A DNA stretch of 64,000 bases from Mesorhizobium sp. PAMC28654 (GTDB taxonomy: Bacteria > Pseudomonadota > Alphaproteobacteria > Rhizobiales > Rhizobiaceae), in assembly GCF_020616515.1 (NCBI RefSeq), contig NZ_CP085135.1:2914001-2978000 (forward strand), written 5' to 3'. The notes beneath the pieces were generated by a model, which ran no database searches, was not told the DNA's origin, and saw nothing but the letters and a program-made list of their open reading frames with translations. The translations under genes were made by a program, and so were the position numbers. Numbering within the stretch: the first letter of the stretch is position 1; each line of letters begins with the position of its first letter. Positions 8,206 to 22,604 of the stretch are shown here, in pieces.

Positions 8206-9756
8206 ATGCAAGCTGTCAGCAACCCGAAGCGAACACCGATGTTCCGGCTGCTTACCATAGCAAGCTCGGGGATGGGCAGCTTCGTTCTCGGCCTCTGGGG
8301 CCTGAAGTACGGATTCGGCGACAACCTTGCCGGCATGCCGGTGAGCACGATGATCTGCATCGTGGCCGCCCTTTGCGCACTCGCCGCCGCGGGCGCCGCC
8401 TTGTCGTTCTTTGCCGGCATCGATGAATCGGCGGAATATGTCTTCAAGGAAACCCATTTCGACAAGCTGACCGGCCTGCTGGCACGACCGGCGATGGTCG
8501 GCAAGATCGCCGAAGCCGCATGCTCCACCAGCAAGACCGGCGAACCGGTGTATCTCATCGACATCGACATAGACCGCTTCAAGCAGATCAACGACGCGAT
8601 CGGCTACAGCCAGGGCGACGAACTGATCCGTGCCTTCACGAAGCGACTGAAGACCTGCCTGCCCGAGAGCGCGGTGGTGGGGCGCATTGGCGCCGGCGAG
8701 TTCGCGGTGCTGCTCCCCGACCTTGCAATCCAGGGATCGATGGAAGGCACCGTCGAGAAGATCATCGACGAGATGATGGAGCCTTATCAGCTCGGTTCCC
8801 ACCTGCAATCGGTCAGCCTGTCGGTGGGCATCGTGGCGATGCCCAAGGACGGCGTCGACCCTGTGCTCATCCTGCGCCGCTCCAATCTGGCGCTGCAGAA
8901 TGCGCGCGCCAGCGGTGTCGGCAACTGGTCGATCTTCCACGCCGACATGGGCCGGGTCGCCGATCACCGCCAGTGGATTGAATCCGAGCTGCACACAGCT
9001 TTCGACCGCGGCGACTTCGACCTCCACTATCAGCCGCAACTCGATCTGCCGTCCGGCCGTGTCATTGGCTACGAGGCGCTGATCCGCTGGAAGCATCCGG
9101 AACGCGGCATGATACCGCCGATGGAGTTCATTCCAATCGCCGAGGAAACCGGCATGATCGGCCCCATTGGCGAGTGGGTGTTGCACAAGGCCTGTAGCGA
9201 TGCCCGGCATCTGCCGGATGACTGTTTCGTCGCCGTCAACATCTCCCCGGTGCAATTCATGACCAGGGATTTCGTCGGCATCGTGCGCGATACGATGGCA
9301 AGCACCGGCATCAAGCCGTCCAGGCTGGAGCTGGAAGTGACCGAGACGGCGATGATGCAGGTTCGCGACCGGGCCGCGACCATCCTGCGCGAACTGGCCG
9401 ATATGGGCATTTCCGTCGCCGTCGACGATTTCGGCACCGGCTACTCCAATCTGAGCTACCTGATCGATTTCTCGTTCGGCAAGCTGAAGATCGATCGCTC
9501 TTTCGTCAGCCGCATCGATACCGATTCAAGTTCCGGCGCGGTCGTCTCGACCATCGTCGGACTTTCGCGCGCGCTAGGCGTCAGCATCATCGCGGAAGGC
9601 GTCGAAACGGAGAACCAGGCGACGCTGCTCAGGGCCGCCGGTTGCGAAGTCGTCCAGGGTTACCTGTTCGGCCGCCCGGCGCCGCTCAAGATCGGGCTTC
9701 GCGAGGTGCACACGGCTCATGACGTTCGCGAGCGTCTCGTCGCCAACATGCACTGA
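8206..9756 (+). CDS. Membrane protein with degenerate GGDEF domain and EAL phosphodiesterase domain
   Basis: This is probably a cyclic-di-GMP phosphodiesterase. Two N-terminal membrane segments (LLTIASSGMGSFVLGLWGL and ICIVAALCALAAAGAALSF) precede a GGDEF-fold domain whose signature reads GAGEF instead of GGDEF, so cyclase activity is unlikely. The EAL domain looks complete: YEALIRW, NISPVQF, ELEVTE, DDFGTGYSNLSYL, KIDRSF and EGVE are all present. The frame is open from 8140, but the terminator at 8180-8202 makes ATG 8206 or ATG 8239 more likely; I use 8206. The signal sensed is unknown, and no sensory domain other than the membrane part is visible. Confidence 0.85.
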   Translation: MQAVSNPKRTPMFRLLTIASSGMGSFVLGLWGLKYGFGDNLAGMPVSTMICIVAALCALAAAGAALSFFAGIDESAEYVFKETHFDKLTGLLARPAMVGKIAEAACSTSKTGEPVYLIDIDIDRFKQINDAIGYSQGDELIRAFTKRLKTCLPESAVVGRIGAGEFAVLLPDLAIQGSMEGTVEKIIDEMMEPYQLGSHLQSVSLSVGIVAMPKDGVDPVLILRRSNLALQNARASGVGNWSIFHADMGRVADHRQWIESELHTAFDRGDFDLHYQPQLDLPSGRVIGYEALIRWKHPERGMIPPMEFIPIAEETGMIGPIGEWVLHKACSDARHLPDDCFVAVNISPVQFMTRDFVGIVRDTMASTGIKPSRLELEVTETAMMQVRDRAATILRELADMGISVAVDDFGTGYSNLSYLIDFSFGKLKIDRSFVSRIDTDSSSGAVVSTIVGLSRALGVSIIAEGVETENQATLLRAAGCEVVQGYLFGRPAPLKIGLREVHTAHDVRERLVANMH

Positions 9757-9774
9757 CGCCGGCGCCCTGCTGTC

Positions 9775-10796
9775 TCAGCGGCGCACGGAAAACACCTTGA
9801 ACATCCCGGCACGGGCGATCTCGGCATGGCTGGAGAAGGCCGCCGCCAGCACCGGCTCGTAGGGAAGCTGGCGGTTCGCGACCATGAACAGCCGCCCGCC
9901 CGGCTTCAAGGCCTTCGCCGCGGCGCGGATCATTCCGGCACCGATCTCGGGCTCGGCCGCACGGCTGCGATGGAATGGCGGGTTCATGACGATGGCATCG
10001 TAGCGCCGCTCGACCGGCTCGCTTAGCAGATCCGTCCAGAAGAAGTTTTTTGCAACCGATTGGCTGACATCCGCGAGATTGGCTTTTGCCGCTTCCAGCG
10101 AAGTGAAGTCAGCCTCATGCAGATCCATCGCGGAGATGGCTGGTGATCGCGCCAACGTCTCCGCCGCCAGATAGCCCCAGCCCGAACAGAAGTCCGCAAC
10201 GTGGCCGCGCAAGTCGGCGGGCAGGTTATCGACCAGCAGTTTCGAACCGACGTCGATCCGGTCGAAGGAAAACATGCCGGGGCTTGTCGTGAAACGGCCG
10301 TCAACCCGCGGAGCGGGATTGGCGGCACGAAGCGTGGCAGCGGCCACGGCATCCGCCGGACGGCGAAACCAGAAGGCAATGCCATGGTATTTCGGCATAT
10401 GGCCGTCAAGCGGTACGAGCTCGTCGAGACGCTTGCGCAGGCTGGCGATACCCTCATCCTTGCCGCCGGCGACGACGATCATCTCGCCGGGCGCGACACG
10501 CTCAAGCGCTTCCGCGATGCGCAGTTCGTTTTGTCCGCGATGGCGCGCCCGGCAAGCACGAGCGCGGCATCGAAACCGTTGCCTTCCCCTTGCGGAGTGA
10601 CGATCCGGCCGGATGCCTGCAGCGCCCGAAAATAGGGCCGAAAGCCCTGCACGAGATGGATTTCCGCCTCGAAGCCGTCGGGCAGCCGAAAGCCGGGTTC
10701 CGCGCCCAGGAAGAGAACGCGTTCGCCCTTGCCCGGCATCGAGATGGCTTCCGCCTCGAATGGATGGAACAGTGTCTTCGTCGCTTCGCCGGACAT
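9775..10796 (-). pseudogene. RsmC-like class I SAM-dependent methyltransferase, frameshifted
   Basis: The intact family modifies a guanine of 16S rRNA (RsmC, G1207). The N-terminal half is read from ATG 10796 (MSGEATKTLFHPFEAEAISM, with AAGGA upstream) to about 10549. The C-terminal half is in another frame and carries VADFCSGWGYLA (SAM site) and the catalytic MNPPFH motif. The frames join if one GC is removed from the GCGCGC tract at 10543-10548, restoring AGRHRGQNELRIAEALERV, a segment expected in this family. So there is a 2-bp insertion (or equivalent 1-bp loss), real or a sequencing error. As it stands, no full-length protein can be made. Confidence 0.8.
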
Positions 10797-10850
10797 TCCT
10801 TGATCCCACCTGATCCACCGCAGCAAAAACGGAAAATCCCGTTGTGCTCC

Positions 10851-10885
10851 AAAAAGAAAACGGGCGCGACCTTACGGCGCGCCCG
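10851..10885 (-). terminator. Rho-independent terminator after pnp
   Basis: On the minus strand an 8-bp perfect stem CGGGCGCG/CGCGCCCG (10885-10878 with 10868-10861) with a 9-base loop is followed by a T-rich tract (10860-10851, TTTTCTTTTT), 24 bp past the pnp stop. It is a strong terminator and closes the rimP-to-pnp cluster. Confidence 0.88.
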
Positions 10886-10908
10886 CTTCGATTACATTAT
10901 CAGCCTGT

Positions 10909-13056
<2,148 letters not shown>

Positions 13057-13495
13057 ATCTTGTCCTTTGTATGCGGAAAGGGCCGCGCCGTTTCACCGTG
13101 CGCGAATGCCCTTCCCCCTGGCTTCCTTTGCGGACCAGCCACGGGCAAGACAACGGGAAGCTCGAAAAGTCCGGCGCTATGGCCGCGCGAGCGTCCTGCA
13201 ATCCTGCCCCATGACTGTCCATGGGCGGTTCCGATGCAGCCCTGTGCCGCCGCGGAACCGAATTGCCGATCGATGCGATCGGGCTTGCACATGATCTCGA
13301 AAACCTTGGGTTTTCGGACGTAATCACAAGCAAATTCAAATTCCCGGAGCATCCTTTGCATGTCCGATCGGACATGCGGCGCTCCATTCCTTCATTCCTG
13401 CATTGGCTTGTCTGAAGATCGCGACGCGGCTTTTCAACCCGGCGCTCCAATGCGCGATCGGCGGGCCCTCCAAAGAGACCCCGCCGGTCAATTCG
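13057..13495 (-). other. rpsO-pnp intercistronic region with a palindrome
   Basis: This 439-bp stretch has no convincing gene. It contains a perfect hairpin CGAAAACC-TTG-GGTTTTCG (13298-13316) and, just past the rpsO stop, a GC-rich inverted repeat (GGCGGG with CCCGCC) without a T tract. In E. coli the rpsO-pnp spacer carries a terminator, a pnp promoter and an RNase III site used for PNPase autoregulation. An equivalent role here is inference. Confidence 0.4.
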
Positions 13496-13765
13496 TCAGC
13501 GGCGCAGACCGAGCTTCTCGATCAGCGTCTGATAGCGCGCGTCGTCCTTGCGCTTGAGATAATCAAGCAGGCTACGGCGCTGGGAGACGAGAGCGAGCAG
13601 ACCACGGCGGGAATGGTTATCCTTCTTGTGGTCCTTGAAGTGGTCGGTCAGGTTCTTGATGCGCTCGGAAAGGATGGCCACCTGGACTTCCGGAGACCCG
13701 GTATCGCCCTTGGCGGTTGCGAATTCACCCATCAATTCTTGTTTGCGCTCGGCAGTAATCGACAT
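13496..13765 (-). CDS. rpsO: 30S ribosomal protein S15
   Basis: S15 is an early-binding protein of the 30S central domain and also contacts 23S rRNA in bridge B4. The 89-residue protein is full length, with [37 protein letters not shown] and the C-terminal [14 protein letters not shown]. It lies between corA and pnp. A promoter is expected in the 194-bp gap upstream, where I see no clear consensus. Confidence 0.98.
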   Translation of the reverse strand: MSITAERKQELMGEFATAKGDTGSPEVQVAILSERIKNLTDHFKDHKKDNHSRRGLLALVSQRRSLLDYLKRKDDARYQTLIEKLGLRR

Positions 13766-13959
13766 CGTGTTTTTCCTTATCTGTTCGAGGAAACGGGACG
13801 CCCTCAGCCGGGATGTCGTCCAGCAGGGGCCGGTGCAGGCAAAGCGTCAAGGCGCTATGCTGCGGCGCATATAGTGCAATTCCCCGGAAAACACCAGCCC
13901 AATTCACAAGCCGGCTTTGCCGCCGCTTTCTGCTCCTGAAAGTGGCTACCGGCTTCTCG

Positions 13960-15054
13960 CTAAAGCCATTTCTTCCATCGGAAGAAGGCAATGAGGCCCA
14001 TCGCGACGAGCAACATGAAGAAAAGTGCGGCCGGGTAGCCGTAATAGGACTTCAGCTCCGGCATGTTCCAGGGCGAGGACTCGGGGTCGAAGTTCATGCC
14101 CCAAACGCCGACAAGGAATGTGAGCGGCATGAAGATCACCGAGACGATCGTCAGGTAGCTGATGACGTCGTTGGTGCGCGCCTGGCTCAGCGACAGATGC
14201 ATCTCGATCAGGCCGGTCAGCATGTCGCGCTGGGTTTCGACCAGCTCGATCAATCGGAACGAATGATCCAGCGTGTCGTTCAGGAAGACCTTCGTCTCGG
14301 CCTTCACAAAGGGCACGTCGTTGCGGATCAGCGTCGCCAGCGCGTCACGCATCGGCCACAGCACGCCTTTCAGCACATTGGCATCGCGCCGCAATTCGTG
14401 CAGCTGCCGCATATGGCGCTTGTGCGGCGTGTGCAGCATTTCGTCCTCGATGCCGTCGACAATGTCGCCGGCGGCCTCGATCGGCGGGAAATAGCTGTCG
14501 ACGATGGCGTCGATCAGCGCATAGGCGAGATAGTCAGCGCCGCGTGCCCGCAACCGGTTCGGCGCAGAACTCCCGATGCGCTTGCGCACGGGGTCGAACG
14601 GATCGCCTTCACGCTCCTGGAAGGTGACGACAAAATTCTTGCCCAGGAAGACAGCAATCTGTTCGTAGCGGTGCGCCGTGACATCGTCGATCATCCTGAC
14701 GACGACGAAGGCATGATCCTCGAAGAAGTCGACTTTTGGCCGCTGCCCAGTGTTGACGACATCCTCCAGCGCCAGCGGATGCAGGCTGAAGATACGGCCG
14801 ATCTCCTCGATCAGCGGGATGTTGGCGAGGCCGGTACAGTCGAGCCAGATAACCGGCCATTTGTCGCAATTGGCGGTGACGTCATCGATGCTGGCGTTTT
14901 CGATCGTCTTGAATTTCGTCGGTGAAATCAGGGTCAGCCGCAGCTCGGTACGCCGCGCCGCCGGATCGGCGATCAGCGTGCCCGGCGAAGCGCCGACGGG
15001 CGGGCGGCGCGTTTTCACCGGTGCCCGCTTCCTCACCGCTTCAGCCTTCGCCAT
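13960..15054 (-). CDS. corA: CorA-family magnesium/divalent cation transporter
   Basis: CorA forms a pentameric inner-membrane channel for Mg2+ (also Co2+ and Ni2+). The 364-residue protein has a long cytoplasmic N-terminal domain, the first membrane helix (SYLTIVSVIFMPLTFLVGVWG), the signature GMN at about 319-321, a periplasmic loop, the second helix (AALFFMLLVAMGLIAFF) and the basic tail RWKKWL. It sits between truB and rpsO, interrupting an otherwise standard RNA/translation cluster; the gaps (108 and 194 bp) suggest its own promoter. The symbol follows the family; the exact ion is not shown. Confidence 0.9.
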   Translation of the reverse strand: MAKAEAVRKRAPVKTRRPPVGASPGTLIADPAARRTELRLTLISPTKFKTIENASIDDVTANCDKWPVIWLDCTGLANIPLIEEIGRIFSLHPLALEDVVNTGQRPKVDFFEDHAFVVVRMIDDVTAHRYEQIAVFLGKNFVVTFQEREGDPFDPVRKRIGSSAPNRLRARGADYLAYALIDAIVDSYFPPIEAAGDIVDGIEDEMLHTPHKRHMRQLHELRRDANVLKGVLWPMRDALATLIRNDVPFVKAETKVFLNDTLDHSFRLIELVETQRDMLTGLIEMHLSLSQARTNDVISYLTIVSVIFMPLTFLVGVWGMNFDPESSPWNMPELKSYYGYPAALFFMLLVAMGLIAFFRWKKWL

Positions 15055-15162
15055 ATGCCCCTCGAGCGTAACGTCGCACTGACATCAAGTGAGCGGCCTC
15101 GGAGCGGTTCATCGTTTGACGGAACGCACGCAAAACCGTTTCACACTTTTCCTGGAATTGCC

Positions 15163-16140
15163 TTAGCCGGCAAAAACCCGCTTTGGCTTGAACATGCCTT
15201 GCTCGATGGCGCCGATGGCCACCAGTTTGCCACGTGCCGTGGCGCAGGCCTCCTCCGCCTCGACTGGGGCATCGCGACCGCGGATGATGACCGGATTGCC
15301 GAGACGTATCTTGGTCGCGGCATCATCGCTGATCGCGACCTGCGGCAAGCAATCGAGCGCCGCGGATGTATCGACCAGCAGCGCGTCGATGGCGCTGAAG
15401 TCGACGGGCACGTCGACTGCGTCATCCGCCTCCGCCGATTCCGTGGGCTCATCGCCTGGGTTGCCAAAACGAGCGGCTTCCAGTTCAGCCAGCGTGACAA
15501 AATCCTCCGCTGTGAACGGGTCGACCTCGATCCGGCGCAGTTCGGAAATATGACCGAAACAGCCGAGGTCACGACCCATGTCGCGGGCCAGCGAGCGCAC
15601 ATAGGTGCCCTTGCCGCATTCGATCTCGAAAATGGTGCGGTCGGCGCCATGCTCGATGATCTCCAGACGGCCGATCTCGACTTCACGCGCTGGAATGTCG
15701 ACGGTCTCGCCTTCGCGGGCGAGATCATAGGCACGTTCACCGGCGATCTTGATGGCCGAGAACTGAGGCGGCGTCTGCATGATGACGCCTGTGTATTTCG
15801 GCAGAAGCGCGCGAACATCCGTCTCGGACGGGCGTTGCTCGGAATTCTTCGTCACCGGCCCTTCGAGATCGTCCGTCGAACGCTCCTCACCCCAGGCGAC
15901 AGTGAAAAGATAGATCTTGGCGCCGTCCTGCACGTAAGGCACGGTCTTGGTGGCCTCGCCAAGCGCGATCGGCAGCATGCCGGACGCCAGGGGGTCAAGC
16001 GTGCCGGCATGGCCGGCCTTGTCCGCCTGGAACAGCCATTTGATCTTGGAAACGGCCTCGGTCGAACCCATGCCGATCGGCTTGTCCAGCACCAGCCAGC
16101 CCGAAATCGGCCGACCCTTCTTCTTGCCGCGGCGCCCCAC
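15163..16140 (-). CDS. truB: tRNA pseudouridine(55) synthase TruB
   Basis: TruB converts U55 to pseudouridine in the T-loop of tRNAs. The 325-residue protein has [13 protein letters not shown] and the catalytic Asp49 in [22 protein letters not shown], followed by the TFDTQT-like region and a PUA-type C-terminus. The start is GTG (16140-16138), overlapping the rbfA stop codon by one base (TAGTG), so translation is probably coupled. It is somewhat longer than the E. coli enzyme because of an acidic insert around [13 protein letters not shown]. Confidence 0.97.
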   Translation of the reverse strand: MGRRGKKKGRPISGWLVLDKPIGMGSTEAVSKIKWLFQADKAGHAGTLDPLASGMLPIALGEATKTVPYVQDGAKIYLFTVAWGEERSTDDLEGPVTKNSEQRPSETDVRALLPKYTGVIMQTPPQFSAIKIAGERAYDLAREGETVDIPAREVEIGRLEIIEHGADRTIFEIECGKGTYVRSLARDMGRDLGCFGHISELRRIEVDPFTAEDFVTLAELEAARFGNPGDEPTESAEADDAVDVPVDFSAIDALLVDTSAALDCLPQVAISDDAATKIRLGNPVIIRGRDAPVEAEEACATARGKLVAIGAIEQGMFKPKRVFAG

Positions 16141-16550
16141 TATTCAGTGTCCTTGTCGTCGTTCTCAGCGAGATCGCGCGCAACTTCGGGCGATTTCAGC
16201 AAGGTGTTGATCTTGGCGAAATTGTCGAACGATGTGTCTAGCTTGAAGCGGAACTCAGGCATGAACTTCATCTGCCGAAGTGCGCCGGAGACGCGGCCCC
16301 GCACAAACTTCGCATGCTTGTTCAGCGCCGCCACCACCGCATCGGTATCCTTGGCACCGAGCGGCGAGACGAAGGCCGTGGCGACCTTCAGGTCGGGCGA
16401 CATGCGCACTTCCGAGACCGAAACCACCGTGTTCTCGATCAGCGGATCGATGATCTCACCGCGCTGCAGAGTCTCGGACAGAGCATGGCGCACCTGCTCG
16501 GCGACGCGCAGCATGCGCTGGGATGGGCTTGACGTGGTTGGACGGGGCAT
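16140..16550 (-). CDS. rbfA: 30S ribosome-binding factor A
   Basis: RbfA is a small KH-fold factor that matures the 5' end of 16S rRNA and aids cold adaptation. I chose the ATG at 16550 ([24 protein letters not shown]), giving 136 residues; an upstream ATG at 16598 adds a non-conserved segment. Family features are [22 protein letters not shown] and [23 protein letters not shown]. It lies between infB (110 bp upstream) and truB. Confidence 0.96.
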   Translation of the reverse strand: MPRPTTSSPSQRMLRVAEQVRHALSETLQRGEIIDPLIENTVVSVSEVRMSPDLKVATAFVSPLGAKDTDAVVAALNKHAKFVRGRVSGALRQMKFMPEFRFKLDTSFDNFAKINTLLKSPEVARDLAENDDKDTE

Positions 16551-16660
16551 TTTTCTCAATCCTGAAAGCGTGAGGCGCGGGATAGGACCGAGCCGCATGT
16601 CTCATATGTTTTGGGCGGCGGTCTCTCGACCACCGCCCGGTCTCAACAAGATACTCGAAC

Positions 16661-19278
<2,618 letters not shown>

Positions 19279-19282
<4 letters not shown>

Positions 19283-19929
19283 TCCATATCCTCTGCGGCA
19301 TCATCTTCGTCAGCAACAGCCGCAATCATTGCAAGATCGTCCGGGGTACCGCCCCGATATCGGTCGAGCGCAACCATGCGCTTCAGGACCGCCCTGCCCG
19401 CGTCTCCCGCGAGAACGGCAGCATGTATCACATTTGTACCCCCCAATGCCAAGCTCAACTCTGCCTCGGAGAAAAGTTTGTAAGCAAGCGTTGCAGGCCC
19501 GCCGAGATGGACCGTTGCCCGTCGCGCCTGGCTGATCTTGCGCACCCCATCATCGGACGCCTCGGCCGCATGAAGCACGAAAAGCGCTAGCCCGCCGCGC
19601 ACCGCACTCTCGACCTTGGTGGCCCCAAGGGAAATCGCGCCTGCCTTGCGGGCAAGGCCAAGCATACCCAAAGCGGATCTGGAAAGCAGCCCGTCGACCA
19701 TGCCGCCAAGATCTGGCGGTACGGTCACCTGCGCCTTGAATGCGCGAGCGAACAGATTCTTCGCCGCCGCCTTCTCCATATGTAGGCGGTCGGCGGTCAC
19801 CCAGCAACCACGGCCGGGAAGGTTTCTCTTGAGATCGGGAACGACGGCCGAATCCGGGCCGACGACGAAACGGATCAGTTCATCCGGTTCGGCTTGTCTG
19901 CGCGTGACGATGCAGGTGCGATCGTTCAT
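19279..19929 (-). CDS. ylxR: YlxR-type RNA-binding protein (DUF448) with L7Ae-like domain
   Basis: The N-terminal half ([21 protein letters not shown], then the [10 protein letters not shown] segment) is the YlxR/DUF448 nucleic-acid-binding fold. The C-terminal half ([21 protein letters not shown] to [24 protein letters not shown]) resembles an L7Ae/L30e-type domain. Total length is 216 residues. It is almost always found between nusA and infB, as here, with 38 bp to nusA and a 4-bp overlap with infB. The role is probably in transcription/translation coupling, but the mechanism is not settled. Confidence 0.9.
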
Positions 19930-19967
19930 CTCGTCCTGGGGCGGGTTCGGTGCGATGCGGTTTCACC

Positions 19968-21563
19968 TCACGCACCAACGGCTTCGTCAGCCGGAATATC
20001 TTCGGCCGCAAGCTCGTCTTCGGTGATCCAGCCTGCCTTGAGGCGGGCGGCAAGAACCATCTGCTCGGCATCGGCGCGCGAAACGCCGTGGCTGGCGAGC
20101 ACACCCGGATAGACCTTCGTCTCGCCGTCCTTGCGTTCCTTCCAGCCGGTCAGGTCGTCAGCCGCATAGCCGGCGAAATCCTCGACTGTCTTCACGCCGT
20201 CCTCGCCGAGCGTCACCATCATTGCCGTGGTGATGCCGGGAATTTCACGCAGATCGTCAGTGACGCCCAGGGCCTTGCGCTTGTCGTCATGCTCGGCTTC
20301 GATCTTCTCCAGATACTCGCGGGCGCGGGTCTGGATCTCCGAAGCGGTGTCCTCGTCGAAGCCGTCGATCGAGGCGATCTCGCTCGAATCGACATAGGCG
20401 ACTTCCTCGACGCTGGTGAAGCCTTCGGAGGCGAGCACCTGGCCGACCATCTCGTCGACATCGAGCGCTTCCATGAACAGCGACGAGCGCTCGACGAATT
20501 CCTTCTGGCGGCGTTCGGATTCTTCGGCCTCGGTCAGGATGTCGATGTCCCAGCCGGTCAACTGGGAGGCGAGACGCACGTTCTGGCCGCGGCGGCCGAT
20601 GGCCAGCGACAGCTGGTCGTCGGGAACCACGACTTCGATGCGCTCGGCATCCTCGTCGAGCACGACCTTGGCGACTTCCGCCGGCTGCAGCGCGTTGACG
20701 ATGAAGGAGGCAGCCGAAGGCGACCACGGAATGATGTCGATCTTCTCGCCCTGCAATTCGCCGACGACCGCCTGGACGCGGCTGCCGCGCATGCCGACGC
20801 AGGCACCGACCGGATCGATGGAGCTATCACGCGAGATGACTGCGATCTTGGCGCGCGAACCGGGGTCACGGGCAACGGCCTTGATCTCGATGATGCCGTC
20901 GTAGATTTCCGGCACTTCCATGGTGAAGAGCTTGGCCATGAACTGCGGATGGGTACGCGACAGGAAGATCTGCGGGCCGCGCTGCTCGCGGCGCACGTCA
21001 TAGACATAGGCGCGGACGCGGTCGCCATACTTGTAGTTCTCGCGCGGGATAAGCTCGTCGCGGCGGATGATCGCCTCGCCACGGCCGAGATCGACGATGA
21101 CGTTGCCGTATTCGACGCGCTTGACGGTGCCGTTGACGATCTCGCCGATGCGATCCTTGTATTCGTCATACTGACGGTCACGCTCGGCCTCGCGCACCTT
21201 CTGCACGATGACCTGCTTGGCCGACTGGGCGGCGATGCGACCGAAATCCATCGGCGGCAGCTGTTCGGCGATGAAATCGCCGAGCTGCGCGTCGGGATTG
21301 CGCTCGCGCGCCGAGGAAATGGCGATCTGGGTGGCATAGTCGTCGACCTTCTCGACCACTTCCATCAGCCGCTGCAGCTTCATCTCGCCGGTGTTGGCGT
21401 TGATGTCGGCGCGGATATTGGTTTCCTGGCCGTAACGCGAGCGCGCGGCCTTCTGGATCGCATCAGCCATGGCGGCGATGACGATCGACTTGTCGATCGA
21501 CTTTTCACGCGCGACCGCGTCAGCGATCTGCAGCAGTTCAAGCCTGTTGGCGCTTACAACCAT
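19968..21563 (-). CDS. nusA: Transcription termination/antitermination factor NusA
   Basis: NusA binds RNA polymerase and nascent RNA, controlling pausing, termination and antitermination. The 531-residue protein has the N-terminal RNAP-binding domain, an S1 domain ([23 protein letters not shown]), two KH domains (including [18 protein letters not shown] and [16 protein letters not shown]), and two helix-hairpin-helix repeats at the C-terminus ([12 protein letters not shown] and [18 protein letters not shown]). It is second in the cluster, 48 bp after rimP. Confidence 0.98.
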   Translation of the reverse strand: MVVSANRLELLQIADAVAREKSIDKSIVIAAMADAIQKAARSRYGQETNIRADINANTGEMKLQRLMEVVEKVDDYATQIAISSARERNPDAQLGDFIAEQLPPMDFGRIAAQSAKQVIVQKVREAERDRQYDEYKDRIGEIVNGTVKRVEYGNVIVDLGRGEAIIRRDELIPRENYKYGDRVRAYVYDVRREQRGPQIFLSRTHPQFMAKLFTMEVPEIYDGIIEIKAVARDPGSRAKIAVISRDSSIDPVGACVGMRGSRVQAVVGELQGEKIDIIPWSPSAASFIVNALQPAEVAKVVLDEDAERIEVVVPDDQLSLAIGRRGQNVRLASQLTGWDIDILTEAEESERRQKEFVERSSLFMEALDVDEMVGQVLASEGFTSVEEVAYVDSSEIASIDGFDEDTASEIQTRAREYLEKIEAEHDDKRKALGVTDDLREIPGITTAMMVTLGEDGVKTVEDFAGYAADDLTGWKERKDGETKVYPGVLASHGVSRADAEQMVLAARLKAGWITEDELAAEDIPADEAVGA

Positions 21564-21611
21564 CTTATTTCTCCCGAGCTTGTTGCCGAGCCTTCATGCC
21601 CGGCAGCCCAA

Positions 21612-22244
21612 TCACAGTTCCTGTTCGGTTTCGTCTTCCGCACCCTCGGGTGCGTCATCAGGTTCGCCGCGGCGTTTCTTCGCCTCCTTGCGGTCCCTGT
21701 TGTCCTTCGACAACGCATCGCGAATGAGATCATCGGTCAGGATCAGCCTTACGTCGGCGATCGCATCATAGGGCACGCGCACCGTCGGCTCCTGGCCATA
21801 GGCCGCCACGTCACGCTCGATGAGCACATCGTCTTCACCGGCTTCGGCGATCTTGCCCTTGAACCGCTTGCGGTCGGCAACGAGTATCGATGTCTCAATC
21901 TTCACCAGATGGCCCGTCCAGGCCACGAAATCCGACTTGCGAACCAGCGGCCGGTCGATGCCCGGCGACGACACTTCAAGATGATACGCCTTTTCGATCG
22001 GGTCATCGACGTCGAGCGCCGGCGACACCGCGCGGCTAACCTCTTCGCAATCCTCGACCGTCATGGTGCCGTCTTCGCGCTCGGCCATGATCTGCAATGT
22101 CAGGCCGTTCTGCCCGGACAGATGCACCCGCACGAGGCGGAAACCGATACCGCGCAGCACCGGCTGCACGATCAGCGCGATGCGCGCATCGATACCGCTT
22201 TCACGGATGATACGGTCGTCGCCCTCGATTGTCGTTGCAGTCAT
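21612..22244 (-). CDS. rimP: Ribosome maturation factor RimP
   Basis: RimP assists 30S assembly. The 210-residue protein has the family core [50 protein letters not shown] and [14 protein letters not shown]. It carries a C-terminal charged extension ([19 protein letters not shown]) common in rhizobia. It is the first gene of the rimP-nusA-ylxR-infB-rbfA-truB cluster. A hairpin at 22276-22302 lies about 30 bp upstream of its start. Confidence 0.96.
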   Translation of the reverse strand: MTATTIEGDDRIIRESGIDARIALIVQPVLRGIGFRLVRVHLSGQNGLTLQIMAEREDGTMTVEDCEEVSRAVSPALDVDDPIEKAYHLEVSSPGIDRPLVRKSDFVAWTGHLVKIETSILVADRKRFKGKIAEAGEDDVLIERDVAAYGQEPTVRVPYDAIADVRLILTDDLIRDALSKDNRDRKEAKKRRGEPDDAPEGAEDETEQEL

Positions 22245-22275
22245 TCGATTCCTGTCGTTCGATTAGTTGGCGGTT

Positions 22276-22302
22276 GAGAGTCATCCGAAACGGATGCCTC
22301 TC
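22276..22302 (-). promoter_or_regulatory. Leader hairpin upstream of rimP
   Basis: GAGAG and CATCCG pair with CGGATG and CTCTC around an AAA loop (11 pairs, one mismatch). It lies 31-58 bp before the rimP start codon, within the probable leader of the rimP-nusA cluster. No T tract follows on either strand, so it is not an obvious terminator. A regulatory role is only a guess. Confidence 0.35.
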
Positions 22303-22322
22303 ATTGCCTGTTCTTAGCTTGC

Positions 22323-22368
22323 GCATCGGAATCATCCGAAAACCGCTTCGCACTTTTCGGTCCAATGC
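22323..22368. repeat. Short palindromic intergenic repeat, 46 bp
   Basis: The ends GCATCGGA and TCCAATGC are imperfect inverted repeats, and the core CCGAAAACCGCTTCGCACTT resembles the core of the repeats at 33471-33538 and 35464-35534. It is likely one member of a dispersed rhizobial mosaic repeat family. It lies between the rimP leader and a minus-strand terminator at 22383-22412. The rest of the 22245-22604 gap shows no gene. Confidence 0.5.
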
Positions 22369-22382
22369 ACCCGGCAGGTAAC

Positions 22383-22412
22383 AAAAAAGAGCGGGACCGG
22401 GTGGACCCACTC
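22383..22412 (-). terminator. Rho-independent terminator upstream of rimP
   Basis: On the minus strand a hairpin (GAG-GGG-CC arms with two mismatches, 22412-22389) is followed by six Ts (22388-22383). It would stop transcripts arriving from trmB and separates the metK-trmB unit from the rimP-nusA cluster. The rimP promoter must then lie between about 22245 and 22383. Confidence 0.6.
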
Positions 22413-22604
22413 TTCGTCATACCGACCAAGAATTTGAAGCTCATATAGACGAATATGCCCCCCCTTTCAAGTCCTACAGCCGGCAGCGCGCCCGTGGCCG
22501 ATTGGCTGATCATGCGGCGGCTGCATGGCAAGCATGCATATGCGTCTCTACAACTTTGCCTTGCGATACTTATGTGAGCTCCAGATATCCACCCAAAGAG
22601 GACG

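Noticed and set aside
19950..22277. A 775-residue + strand frame opposite nusA and rimP
   Set aside because: Spans two genuine genes and their spacer on the other strand; no recognisable domain.
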